50,702 nt of DNA from Ignavibacteriota bacterium (lineage in GTDB: Bacteria; Bacteroidota; Ignavibacteria; Tepidaquicellales; Tepidaquicellaceae): NCBI GenBank assembly GCA_026390735.1, contig JAPLFJ010000060.1, forward strand, positions 1 to 50,702. The letters are read 5' to 3'. Of the stretch, positions 26,533 through 35,588 are shown in pieces. Each line of letters starts with the position of its first letter. Positions within the stretch are counted from its first letter, which is position 1. Position numbers and translations under genes: made by a program. The notes under the pieces are model-generated. The model ran no database searches, was not told the origin of the DNA, and was given only the letters and a program-made list of their open reading frames with translations.

Positions 26533-27915
26533 TTATTTCCTGCTTAAATTAAATGAATAAGAACCATTATCTGAATACCTGAACCAGTCTCCCGTTATTG
26601 ATTTTCCATCCAACGAAATTTTCCCGACAAATTTTCCCGATTTGTTAACTTCGGGGTCTTCATACATAATAATTTGACAGTTGTTTTTGTCATATTCTCC
26701 TTTAAAAGGGGCTGTCATCCCATTTGTGTTTTTTGAAAATCCCCAGTAAATTGTGTTTATACCTTTAAAATTTGTCCCATTAAAACCATAAATTTCGACT
26801 TCCCACTTTGTACCGTCTTTTATCGTTCCTGAATATTTTCCATCTATCTCAATTTTCAAGCAAGGATTTTCTAATTGCTGTGGTATCTGTGGTTGATTTG
26901 AAATTACAGGAGTGCTTTCACGGTTTTGATTCATTAAATACGTTAAAATGAAAAAGATTACTATTATAACAATCCCAGACAATAGATAAAATATATTTTT
27001 CCCGGAGTTTTTGATTTTGGAGGCATTTGCACTGTTTTGTAAATCATAATCTGTGTTTTTGCTTATTATTGTCTTATCCGGAAGGCAATATTCCGGTTGT
27101 AATTTATTATCCCGAAGTGTGTTTATTTTGTTTATTGCTTCACTGAATTCTGTTATAGTTTGAAATCTATCATTTGGATTTTTGGCGCACGCCTTCTGTA
27201 ATATATTATTAAATTTATTTGAGGTTATATTAAATTCCAAAATATCCTGTTTTAATATACAATCCATTATTTCATATTCTGTATCTGACTTAATATTGTA
27301 TGGTAATTTGCACGTAAGAATTTCGAAAAGTAAAACACCAAGAGAATAGATATCTGTTCTATAGTCAATGTCTTTACCTAATACCTGTTCGGGACTCATA
27401 TAGTATAGAGATCCCATCTTAGTCCCGGTTTTTGTTAGACTATGATTGCTTTGCATTAACTTTGCAATACCAAAATCCAGGATTTTCGGTTCATCATTTT
27501 GGTTAACAATAATGTTTGATGGCTTTATATCGCGATGAACGATACCTTGCTCGTGTGCAAAACCAAATGCGGATAGTATTTTATCAAATATTTTTAATGC
27601 TCTGCTTTCTTCTATTGGGATAACGTTCTTTTTTAGAAATTCATCTAAAGTAAGACCCGAAACATACTCCATAACTATATAATATTCACTATTCTCTTCA
27701 ATAAAATCAAATATACTAATAATGTTTGAATGGTTTAATTTTGCAAGTATTTTTGCCTCATTTACGAACCTAAGTTGAAAATCAGGATTCGCCGTTAACT
27801 CGCTATGAAGTTTTTTAATTGCCACTTCACGGTCTAAAGTTATATGTCTGGCAAGGAATACCTTACCCATTCCACCTTCAGATATCAGATTTAGAATTTG
27901 ATAATTTTTGAGCAT
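26533..27915 (-). CDS. Transmembrane Ser/Thr kinase with beta-rich outer domain (kinase 6)
   Basis: A 460-residue kinase. The P-loop reads ISEGGMGKV; Lys 34, HRD 127-129, DFG 147-149 and SPEQ are intact. The linker motif is DKTIISKN (Thr 282). The TM segment is at about 308-327. The outer domain (about 350-460) is short and beta-rich, with GKYSGTIKDGTKWEVEI and GKFVGKISLDGKSITGDW, which looks like a small lipocalin- or calycin-like barrel and not the NTF2 type of its neighbours. Its start lies one base after the stop of the outer-membrane TPR gene. Confidence 0.92.
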   Translation of the reverse strand: MLKNYQILNLISEGGMGKVFLARHITLDREVAIKKLHSELTANPDFQLRFVNEAKILAKLNHSNIISIFDFIEENSEYYIVMEYVSGLTLDEFLKKNVIPIEESRALKIFDKILSAFGFAHEQGIVHRDIKPSNIIVNQNDEPKILDFGIAKLMQSNHSLTKTGTKMGSLYYMSPEQVLGKDIDYRTDIYSLGVLLFEILTCKLPYNIKSDTEYEIMDCILKQDILEFNITSNKFNNILQKACAKNPNDRFQTITEFSEAINKINTLRDNKLQPEYCLPDKTIISKNTDYDLQNSANASKIKNSGKNIFYLLSGIVIIVIFFILTYLMNQNRESTPVISNQPQIPQQLENPCLKIEIDGKYSGTIKDGTKWEVEIYGFNGTNFKGINTIYWGFSKNTNGMTAPFKGEYDKNNCQIIMYEDPEVNKSGKFVGKISLDGKSITGDWFRYSDNGSYSFNLSRK

Positions 27916-27916
27916 A

Positions 27917-29404
27917 TTAAAAATTAATAATCCCTAAATTTATGAAATGCCCCGAGTATCTGTTGTCAAAGAAATCTAAATCACTTTTTAAATTATAATC
28001 GCGGAAACTATAACCCACAAAAAAGCCCGGATTCTTTCCTATCATTAATGATAATTCAATTTTAAAACCAGACCCAATACAAACTTTAGATATTTCTTTA
28101 TTTATTAAAGAGATTGCCTGATTACTAAGAGTGTTTGACAATTCAAATCCGTGATGCTGCCCATAAACTCCATAATAAACAGTAAACATTGGAGTTACAG
28201 ATTTATTAAGTAAACCAACACCAAAACCTCCATTAAAATAAAACTCTCCTACCAGTGGACCATTATTTAATGACACAATGGAATCTATTTTGAAATATTT
28301 CCCAACATCTTTTGACGACCCTATCATTCCCTGGTATGCAGCATCAAAGTTTAAGAAGAATGTAAAAGCAGGGCTTGGGGGCATAAGAGTGGCTAATTTT
28401 ACCGGCACCCCCAATTGAATATTCCAGAAGTATACATCTGTTTTTACCTTGGTATTATTATTAACTCCAATTCCTGCACTGAAAATAACTCCAGTATTCG
28501 GAAAGATTAATTGTCTGTAATGCTCAAGATCGGCTATTTTTTCCTGCTGTGAATCTTTTTTCTTCTGCTCGGAATATTGAACATTTTTAAGTTTCCCTCT
28601 TACCGTTGATGATTCGTAATATTTCAATGAATTATTATATTCATTAATTCCATCGTTATTCTTACCTTCTTTTAACTTACTATCTCCGCTTTCTTCATAG
28701 AATGTTGCAAGTTCTTTCTTTACTTCATAATTATTATTATCGTACTCAAGTGCAAATTTCATATTTTCCAAATACTTATCAAGACTTCCCTGAAAGTTTG
28801 TTCTTTTGTAATCAATCATATAATCATCAGCTATAATAGAGTATATGTCGCAGATTTTCTTACTGAATTCCTTTTTCCTTGAAGGATCGTATGTAATGCA
28901 CATTACGTACTTTTTGACTGCTAACTCATAGTTTTTCTGACTTAAATAATTATCCCCTTCTAATCTGAATTTCTCGGTTTTCTCAAACGTATTTTCGGCT
29001 AAACTTTTATTATAACTCTTTGTTATATATTTCCTAGCCCCTCCATATTCTTCGAGAAAACGAAGTTCAAGATCATCTGCATCCTTAGGAACGGAGAAAG
29101 TCAGAAAACCCGTTATTTGATCATAAGGCTTCACTTTTGTTAATAAAAAGCTTCCGGCATCTGTTATCTTTATTTGTGAATTATATATCTCACTTGAGGA
29201 ATAAAGCCATATTCCGTATAACTCTTCACACACACCGGCTTCATTTCCTACATTTTTAACCCTAATGTTTATTTGTAAATTAGCATTGCCATAATCCTTG
29301 GCGTCTCCCCAGTAGAAATCATCAACTGATATTTTAAATTCAGCCTGAGAGTATAATTCCCCCGATATTAACACTAAAAGTAGTACTAGTAATTTTCTTA
29401 TCAT
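27917..29404 (-). CDS. Secreted beta-domain / TPR / outer-membrane barrel protein
   Basis: A 495-residue protein with a signal peptide (about 1-19). A beta-sandwich-like domain (about 20-135) is shared with the next gene, with matching motifs AEFKIS, LQINIxVKNVGNxAG, GIWLYSSS and DDLELRF. TPR-like helices (about 140-290) follow. From about 295 the sequence shows alternating short beta strands, is rich in Gly and aromatic residues, and ends in Phe, as outer-membrane barrels do. It could carry the signalling system to the outer membrane. It is not a known family to me. It is separated from kinase 6 by one base. Confidence 0.72.
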   Translation of the reverse strand: MIRKLLVLLLVLISGELYSQAEFKISVDDFYWGDAKDYGNANLQINIRVKNVGNEAGVCEELYGIWLYSSSEIYNSQIKITDAGSFLLTKVKPYDQITGFLTFSVPKDADDLELRFLEEYGGARKYITKSYNKSLAENTFEKTEKFRLEGDNYLSQKNYELAVKKYVMCITYDPSRKKEFSKKICDIYSIIADDYMIDYKRTNFQGSLDKYLENMKFALEYDNNNYEVKKELATFYEESGDSKLKEGKNNDGINEYNNSLKYYESSTVRGKLKNVQYSEQKKKDSQQEKIADLEHYRQLIFPNTGVIFSAGIGVNNNTKVKTDVYFWNIQLGVPVKLATLMPPSPAFTFFLNFDAAYQGMIGSSKDVGKYFKIDSIVSLNNGPLVGEFYFNGGFGVGLLNKSVTPMFTVYYGVYGQHHGFELSNTLSNQAISLINKEISKVCIGSGFKIELSLMIGKNPGFFVGYSFRDYNLKSDLDFFDNRYSGHFINLGIINF

Positions 29405-29407
29405 AAA

Positions 29408-30331
29408 TTATTTTTTAGGTTGTGCTTTTACTGACTTAGTACCCGATTTTACATTCGACTCTGTCTTTTTCAGATTTTTGGACGTATTCCTTGAAACTTT
29501 AAACTTTTTAATTAAATCAATTTTATCGCGTACGCTTTGCTGGTCATTATATTTTAAGGATTTTTCATAATTTGTAAGCGCCTCCTGATATTTTCCATTA
29601 TCAAATCCATTATTACCGATTCTTTCATATAATGATGCCATGGCAATTGAGACTGCAGTATCTTTATTGTATTCAAGAGACACCCTATAATTGTCAATCG
29701 CATTATTTATGTATGAAAAATCATTTAATATTAAAAATTTATCATAATATGTGTCGGCAATTTTAGTGTAACAATTTGCTATATTAATATCCATATCAGA
29801 TTTAGTTGCAAGATCATATTTTGTGCATAATATGTATTTCACAATAGCCTTATCGTATGATTTACTTGCATATAATGCATCGGCTTCTGCTTTAAGAGTC
29901 CCAACTTTTGAATCTGTTTTTTGAGAAAAATATTTATTATAACTTCCAGTAATATATTTACCGGCTCCGCCGTATTCTCTTGTGAACCTTAACTCAAGGT
30001 CATCGGCTTCTTTAGGGACTGAGAATATTAAAAAACTTGTTATGTAATCATTGGGTTTTATTGATTTAAACAGATATGTACCGTTTCTCTTAAAAGTTAT
30101 TTTATCATTAGCAATCGAACTGGATGAGTATAACCATATTCCCTCAAAATCATTGCATTGCCCTGCTTTATTCCCTACATTTTTGATTTTAATATTAATC
30201 TGTAATTCTGCATTCAATGATGAACTTGAAGCAGACCATTCATATCCTTCAATGGATATTTTAAATTCTGCCTGTGAAAAAACAGTTTTTGTTAAAACAA
30301 ACAATAACATTAATAGAAATAATTTTCTCAT
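29408..30331 (-). CDS. Secreted beta-domain / TPR protein, paralogue of the barrel protein
   Basis: A 307-residue protein with a signal peptide (about 1-19), the same N-terminal beta domain as 27917-29404, and a TPR block (about 135-265) with a YxxALxxYxxxLK-like repeat. It ends in a Lys/Ser-rich basic tail instead of a barrel. The pair arose by duplication, with one copy gaining or losing the C-terminal barrel. A periplasmic adaptor role is a guess. It lies between kinase 7 and the barrel protein. Confidence 0.7.
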   Translation of the reverse strand: MRKLFLLMLLFVLTKTVFSQAEFKISIEGYEWSASSSSLNAELQINIKIKNVGNKAGQCNDFEGIWLYSSSSIANDKITFKRNGTYLFKSIKPNDYITSFLIFSVPKEADDLELRFTREYGGAGKYITGSYNKYFSQKTDSKVGTLKAEADALYASKSYDKAIVKYILCTKYDLATKSDMDINIANCYTKIADTYYDKFLILNDFSYINNAIDNYRVSLEYNKDTAVSIAMASLYERIGNNGFDNGKYQEALTNYEKSLKYNDQQSVRDKIDLIKKFKVSRNTSKNLKKTESNVKSGTKSVKAQPKK

Positions 30332-30339
30332 ATTATATA

Positions 30340-31704
30340 TTATTCAAAAGTTACATTCTTTCTTGGTTTTTGAACCGGTGGCGGAGCCACATTATTATTA
30401 CCTGTATTGCTACTTCCACTAGTATTTCTTTTCTTATAATAATTATTAGGTGCTTTCTCGATTTGCTTTTGCTCAACTTTCTCTTCACTTACAGGTTCTA
30501 ATTCTTTTTTCACTTCTTTAGTATTTAAAGAGTCTTTATTTATTTCAGTTTTTGGTATTTCAACTATTTTATTATTGTTTAGTGAAATAATAAACCAAAC
30601 CAATGCTGCGAAAATGATAAAACCAGCAGATATGAATATTGCAGAATAAGAGCCTTTCTTAGCTTCTTCCTTTGGTTTCGCCCTGTAAATTTCAGTCTTT
30701 TGAGAATTTATTCTCGGGATAGGACTTTTCTCAGGGAAACTGTTTCTTGGGACTTCATTTTTAAAGCCGTCAATATCTTTTTGCCATGAATCTTTTCCCT
30801 CAACCTGAGCATAATTCTGATCCGGCTGGATTTCCCTTGCCGAATTAAGAGGATTCACATATTCCCGTTTTATATTCGATTTAAAATAAACATCATCCAT
30901 TGCCAATGCAAATTCTTCACATGTTTGAAACCTTTCCTCAGGTAATTTGGAGGTTGCTGTTGCTATAACATTTTCCATATGTCTGGAAACAGCAGGGTAA
31001 ATATCACTTGCTAAAGGCAGAGGTTCTGATATTATCTTAGTTTGTATTGTGTAATCGCTCAGTGTATTTAAATCATATACTCTTTTACCTGTAAGCATTT
31101 CAAAAAGTGTAATACCAAGTGAATATATATCAGAACGTATATCAACATCATTCCCCCTCACTTGTTCAGGGCTCATATACAATACAGTACCGACTTTATC
31201 ACCTGCTTTTGTTAATGCGCGATTGGAGGTTAGCATTTTAGCAATTCCAAAATCTAAAATCTTTGGTGTATAATCAGGCTTTAGTATAATGTTTGAAGGC
31301 TTAATATCTCTGTGTATAACTCCTTTGGAATGTGCAAAGCTAAACCCGGATAATATTTGCTTGAATATTGTGAGTGTTAAATTTTCATGAATTGGTCCAT
31401 TAACTCTTTCAATGAAATGGTCTAACGGATGTCCTTCCACATATTCTAAAACCAGAAATAATTCATCTCCCAGGTCTGCGAAATCATAAAGGGCCACAAT
31501 ATTATTATGATTCAGTTGTGCCAATGTATAACCTTCGTTTAAAAAACGCTTTTTAACTTCTATATCCTTTGCAAAGACAGGATTTAAGAACTTGATAGCA
31601 GCTTTTCTATGCAACGTAATATGCTCACCCAAGTATACATACCCCATACCGCCCTCGCCTATTTTTGAAAGTATACTGTAATTTTGTACTACTCTGCCTA
31701 TCAT
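30340..31704 (-). CDS. Transmembrane Ser/Thr kinase with short outer tail (kinase 7)
   Basis: A 454-residue kinase with P-loop IGEGGMGYV, Lys 38 (AAIK), HRD 131-133, DFG 151-153 and SPEQ. It differs from the other six in the activation loop: AGDKVGTVLYM replaces TGxKMGSxxYM. The long linker has SQKTEIYRAKP (Thr 337). After the TM segment (about 353-375) there are only about 80 residues of Glu/Lys- and Pro-rich sequence ending near PPPVQKPRK, with no folded sensor domain. It is the first kinase of the operon, nearest to PP2C and the FHA genes, so it may be the core kinase served by the others. Confidence 0.92.
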   Translation of the reverse strand: MIGRVVQNYSILSKIGEGGMGYVYLGEHITLHRKAAIKFLNPVFAKDIEVKKRFLNEGYTLAQLNHNNIVALYDFADLGDELFLVLEYVEGHPLDHFIERVNGPIHENLTLTIFKQILSGFSFAHSKGVIHRDIKPSNIILKPDYTPKILDFGIAKMLTSNRALTKAGDKVGTVLYMSPEQVRGNDVDIRSDIYSLGITLFEMLTGKRVYDLNTLSDYTIQTKIISEPLPLASDIYPAVSRHMENVIATATSKLPEERFQTCEEFALAMDDVYFKSNIKREYVNPLNSAREIQPDQNYAQVEGKDSWQKDIDGFKNEVPRNSFPEKSPIPRINSQKTEIYRAKPKEEAKKGSYSAIFISAGFIIFAALVWFIISLNNNKIVEIPKTEINKDSLNTKEVKKELEPVSEEKVEQKQIEKAPNNYYKKRNTSGSSNTGNNNVAPPPVQKPRKNVTFE

Positions 31705-31719
31705 TTGATTAATAATTCA

Positions 31720-32979
31720 TTAATTATATTTATAAAATACTGTTTCACTGTTACCAATTTTTATAACATCTCTGTCTTTTAAAATAGCAGTATTGATTCT
31801 ACCTCTATTGAGTAATGTCCCGTTTTTAGAGAATAAATCTGTCAAATAGAAGAATCCATTTGTTTTGGTTATCTTGCAATGTTTTTTAGATATGAATATA
31901 TCATCAGCTATTACAACATCACAATCGAAATCCCTGCCTATGTATGTTTCTGTTTTACTTAGCGGATAGTTCCTTCCATTATAGTACAAGACGCTCTTAA
32001 TGTTTAGTTCTCTGTTATTATTAATATATTGTTTGTTCGAATGTAACTTATGTCCAATGTTTTCTTGTACTACCGGCTGAGTAACCGGTTGATACAAAAA
32101 GTTTTTCTGCTTTTTATTTGAATTCGATATAGCGAATACTATTAAGACGAATATTGAACCAAATAATACAAAAATGATTAAGACAGAATTGTTGTTTTTA
32201 GAATTCACAATTCGTGTTGTCAGGACAGTATCATTTTTGAACTTTGGAATCAGATTACTTATTCCAGAATTATTTATAGAATCTTTATTCTTTGCAGAAT
32301 CTTTAGTTAAATCAGAAGGGTTATTAGAATTATATTTTATTGAATATTTTTTTAAAACAGATACCAGCTCAGAAACATGAATGGCAATAAATTGATTATT
32401 TCCTTTAGGGTAATAATATGAATTTATACCAATAAGTTCGCCTTTTGAATTAAGCAATGGACCTCCGCTATTACCTTTGTTTAAAGTTGCTGAATGCAGT
32501 ATAATATGTGCAGATATTGGGTATTCAGGAGATGGTATTTCTTCATTAGTAATATTATTAATTATACCTTCAGTAAAAGTAAATTTATAGACATTAAAAT
32601 TAGAAGTGGGGTTGCCAATTGCAAACACTTTATCTCCGATTTTCGGACCTGATTCATTTGCCAAAATTAAATAATTTGAAACAGGTTCAGTTTCATATGC
32701 TGCCAGGTCATTACTTTTATCCTCGAACAGTTTTTTTACAAGCTTAATTTTAGACCCGTCTTTCAGCTTTATTAATGTATTTGAAAAATTTAATTCAATT
32801 GAAACGTGCCTGTTAGTTACAAAGGTTGTACTATTTACAAAAAAGCCGCTACCAATTCCTCTCATATCAGAAATTAAACCAACAGAGCTAACCGCTTTTT
32901 CGTATACTTTTTCGGCATCCTGGGAATAAGAAAACAACGTATATCCAAACAACAAATATATAAAAAATAGTTTTTTCAA
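31720..32979 (-). CDS. Trypsin-like serine protease joined through a TM segment to an FHA domain
   Basis: A 419-residue protein. A signal peptide (about 1-20) is followed by a trypsin/HtrA-like protease domain with a complete triad: His 58 in TNRHV, Asp 91 in SNDLAAY and Ser 171 in NKGNSGGP. A TM segment lies at about 266-286. The C-terminal part (about 340-415) is an FHA domain with GRD at 348-350, SKKH at 364-367 and KNGT at 385-388. The protease should be in the periplasm and the FHA domain in the cytoplasm. This layout could pass phosphorylation state across the membrane to a protease, or the reverse. Confidence 0.87.
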   Translation of the reverse strand: MKKLFFIYLLFGYTLFSYSQDAEKVYEKAVSSVGLISDMRGIGSGFFVNSTTFVTNRHVSIELNFSNTLIKLKDGSKIKLVKKLFEDKSNDLAAYETEPVSNYLILANESGPKIGDKVFAIGNPTSNFNVYKFTFTEGIINNITNEEIPSPEYPISAHIILHSATLNKGNSGGPLLNSKGELIGINSYYYPKGNNQFIAIHVSELVSVLKKYSIKYNSNNPSDLTKDSAKNKDSINNSGISNLIPKFKNDTVLTTRIVNSKNNNSVLIIFVLFGSIFVLIVFAISNSNKKQKNFLYQPVTQPVVQENIGHKLHSNKQYINNNRELNIKSVLYYNGRNYPLSKTETYIGRDFDCDVVIADDIFISKKHCKITKTNGFFYLTDLFSKNGTLLNRGRINTAILKDRDVIKIGNSETVFYKYN

Positions 32980-34040
32980 TTTCCGACTTCGCTTTTATTC
33001 TTAATTTCCTCTAAAAACTTCCTTGCAAGAGATTGTATTTTATCATTGCAAGATTCGTCAATCAAGTCATAATATGATTTTGCTTTACTGAATATGCTTA
33101 TTTGTCGATAAGTATTTCCCAGCATTAGGATAGTTCTGCAATAATTTTTACCCTTTGGCACTTCCCCATTTTCATCTGTTAAATAATTCTTCATATTAAT
33201 TTCGAAGCCTTTTTCATCAAACCTCATAATACAATAAATATTATAAAGAGAATAGGCAGCCATATATTTTACATCATCTAGAATGGAATCCTTGTAGCAA
33301 TAATTTTCTAAAAAATCGTTAGACTGCTCATTAACTGTATTATTGTCTTCATAGTTGTTATCATTCATATTCATATAAATATTATGAGTAATGCCATAAA
33401 GACAAAGCGAATAATTTTTTAAGAATACTGAATCTCTGTTACCTAAATCATACGATTTCTTGAAGTAATCCAACTGCAGAGTCTTTGAGGAATCATTTAA
33501 ATACGCTAGAATTTCATAGTATAAACAATTATCAAAATGACCTAAATCTTCAACTCGTTGCTCAAATCTTCCTTTATACTCTTTATTTATCTTATTCTGA
33601 CTCTCAAACTCTTTTTTCGCATTATATAAAAACAGAGATGAAAATAGTCTATCTGGCTCAGTAGGATTTAAATTTTCAAAAGAACTTATACTTAACTTTT
33701 GGTTTTTTTCAAAATACACTGTATCACCAATATTGTGTGATACAAATCTCATAATCACTAAATATTTTTTGGGTAAATTACTTTTAATTGTATCTATATG
33801 ATCCGAATAGTAGTTTATTTTATTAACTTTTGTATAAACTGTGTTCATTAGTATGTTAATATCTACAATTTTATTAGATTCAAATATAAAATTAACAAAC
33901 TTATTAAACTTGTTGTCGTTATACTTATATTCCGGAATTAGGCTGAAATTTATATAATTTACTTTTGCATCCTGTGAATAAATAATTTGCGACTTTAGCA
34001 GAAATAAACACATTACCAAAAAAACTAAAACACATTTCAT
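32976..34040 (-). CDS. Secreted TPR-like protein
   Basis: From the ATG at 34040 the protein has about 354 residues and a signal peptide (MKCVLVFLVMCLFLL..., ending about YSQ). An upstream in-frame ATG at 34070 would overlap the phosphatase gene and precede the signal peptide by ten residues, so the later start is preferred. The mature part is helical and Asn/Tyr-rich with TPR-like spacing, including LGNTYRQISIFSKAKSYYDLI near the end, in two blocks. It probably acts as a periplasmic scaffold for the proteins of this operon. No enzyme motifs are seen. It overlaps the protease-FHA gene by four bases. Confidence 0.65.
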   Translation of the reverse strand: MKCVLVFLVMCLFLLKSQIIYSQDAKVNYINFSLIPEYKYNDNKFNKFVNFIFESNKIVDINILMNTVYTKVNKINYYSDHIDTIKSNLPKKYLVIMRFVSHNIGDTVYFEKNQKLSISSFENLNPTEPDRLFSSLFLYNAKKEFESQNKINKEYKGRFEQRVEDLGHFDNCLYYEILAYLNDSSKTLQLDYFKKSYDLGNRDSVFLKNYSLCLYGITHNIYMNMNDNNYEDNNTVNEQSNDFLENYCYKDSILDDVKYMAAYSLYNIYCIMRFDEKGFEINMKNYLTDENGEVPKGKNYCRTILMLGNTYRQISIFSKAKSYYDLIDESCNDKIQSLARKFLEEIKNKSEVGN

Positions 34041-34047
34041 TAAATTG

Positions 34048-35577
34048 TCAATTTTTAGGGTTGTCACCATTATTTTCCTTATTTTTAATATTTGATGGAT
34101 TATTTATTTTAGTTTCATCATTCGGCAATTTAGTTTTTGATGATTCTTTTTTCTCGTGTATTTGATTTTTGTCTTTTTTATCCTTTTCCTTAACCGACTT
34201 ATCCTTAATTTCTATATTATTTTTTGCGATTTCAGTTTTGACGATTATTTCATTTACTTTAAATTTATTATTAGTTATTATAACTCCTGTGATAATGAAA
34301 TCATTTTTTTCCTCCCCAATTATAATCTTAAATTTATAATCTGAGCCCAATGTATCTAATGGAGGGTCAAATCTGATTATATTATTTGTTTTCACAAAAC
34401 TTTTTAAATTGTCTAAATTATAGATATTTGGTTGATCATTACGGAATATAAAATTAAAATTGCTATAGTCAATTGATATTTCGGTTGTATCGGTAAATTT
34501 TGAATTCAATGATTTTGATAAGTCTGCGATAATTCTGTATTTGTTTACATTTATAGATTTTAAGGATACCTCATTTGTTTTTTTGTTTTCACCATTAATT
34601 TTCCAATATACCAATCCTGCAAATATTAATATCAATGCTACTAACAACACATACAGCATTGTTTTATTCTTCTTTTTTGACTGAAGGTTATTAAATGACG
34701 GGATTTCCGCTGTTTTATCGAATGAATGCGGCTTAAAGGGGTTCTGCTGAAGTACATTTGCTTTTTTGTCCAACGCTCCAAGAGGAACAACTTCTTCTTT
34801 TCCTTTAGGTATTGATATTCCTTTTACAACTTTTACAACCTGAACCGTTATATTATCGAATCCTCCGTTATTGTTTGCTGTAGCTAATAATTTTAAAGAG
34901 GCTTCCTGAGGGTCGTTTGTGTTTACTATTCTTTGAATGTCTTCGTCAGTTATTAGCCCGCTTAATCCGTCACTGCACATTATAAATGTGTCGTTTTTGT
35001 ATAAATTCAGGCCAATATTGTTGACGTCTACTTTTATTTCCGAAGTAATACCTAATGCCTGCATAATTTCATTCTTTCTCGGATGATGCTCTGCCTCTTC
35101 ATAAGATATCAACCCTCCGTCAACGAGTGTTTGCACGAATGAATGATCTCTCGTCATTTGATATATCTTTGAATTTCTAATCATATACATTCTTGAATCA
35201 CCAACGTGTGCATAGTAGGCTATGTTAGTTTTCACTATTAATACTACTGCAGTTGTACCCATGCCTTTTAATTCGGGTTCATCCGTCCATTTCTCTATTA
35301 TTCTATGATTAGCGAGATTTACAGAATCTATTATTATTTGCTTTGTATTTGTTACTCCCTGCGGATTGTTTAATATATTCTCCTTAATAGTTGCAACAGC
35401 CAGTCTTGATGCTACTTCACCTGCAGTGTGACCTCCCATACCGTCACAAACGACAAATACGTATCCAAAAGGAGACTCAAAACTTTCGAGATAGTCTTCA
35501 TTCTTTTGCCTGACCTTACCTACATCTGTTCCATTTCCTATATCAATAGAAAAATCATTTGTTATATCAATAATCAT
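34048..35577 (-). CDS. PP2C-family Ser/Thr phosphatase with TM anchor (PstP-like)
   Basis: A 509-residue protein. Residues about 10-250 are a PP2C domain with all metal-binding motifs: Asp 45 in CDGMGGH, GDSR at 126-129, CSDGLSGL at 201-208 and GGFDNIT at 238-244. A linker has DKTAEIPSF (Thr 289), similar to the threonine motif of the kinases. A TM segment (about 306-326) leads to an outer domain of about 180 residues with a beta part and a Lys/Asn-rich tail. Its job is to remove phosphate from the kinases and their partners. It is the only phosphatase seen beside seven kinases. Confidence 0.92.
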   Translation of the reverse strand: MIIDITNDFSIDIGNGTDVGKVRQKNEDYLESFESPFGYVFVVCDGMGGHTAGEVASRLAVATIKENILNNPQGVTNTKQIIIDSVNLANHRIIEKWTDEPELKGMGTTAVVLIVKTNIAYYAHVGDSRMYMIRNSKIYQMTRDHSFVQTLVDGGLISYEEAEHHPRKNEIMQALGITSEIKVDVNNIGLNLYKNDTFIMCSDGLSGLITDEDIQRIVNTNDPQEASLKLLATANNNGGFDNITVQVVKVVKGISIPKGKEEVVPLGALDKKANVLQQNPFKPHSFDKTAEIPSFNNLQSKKKNKTMLYVLLVALILIFAGLVYWKINGENKKTNEVSLKSINVNKYRIIADLSKSLNSKFTDTTEISIDYSNFNFIFRNDQPNIYNLDNLKSFVKTNNIIRFDPPLDTLGSDYKFKIIIGEEKNDFIITGVIITNNKFKVNEIIVKTEIAKNNIEIKDKSVKEKDKKDKNQIHEKKESSKTKLPNDETKINNPSNIKNKENNGDNPKN

Positions 35578-35588
35578 ATAAATTTGTT

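Noticed and set aside
30051-30501. Two overlapping plus-strand ORFs across the 30.3 kb gene junction
   Set aside because: They lie antisense to the end of kinase 7 and the start of the TPR protein and have no recognisable sequence.
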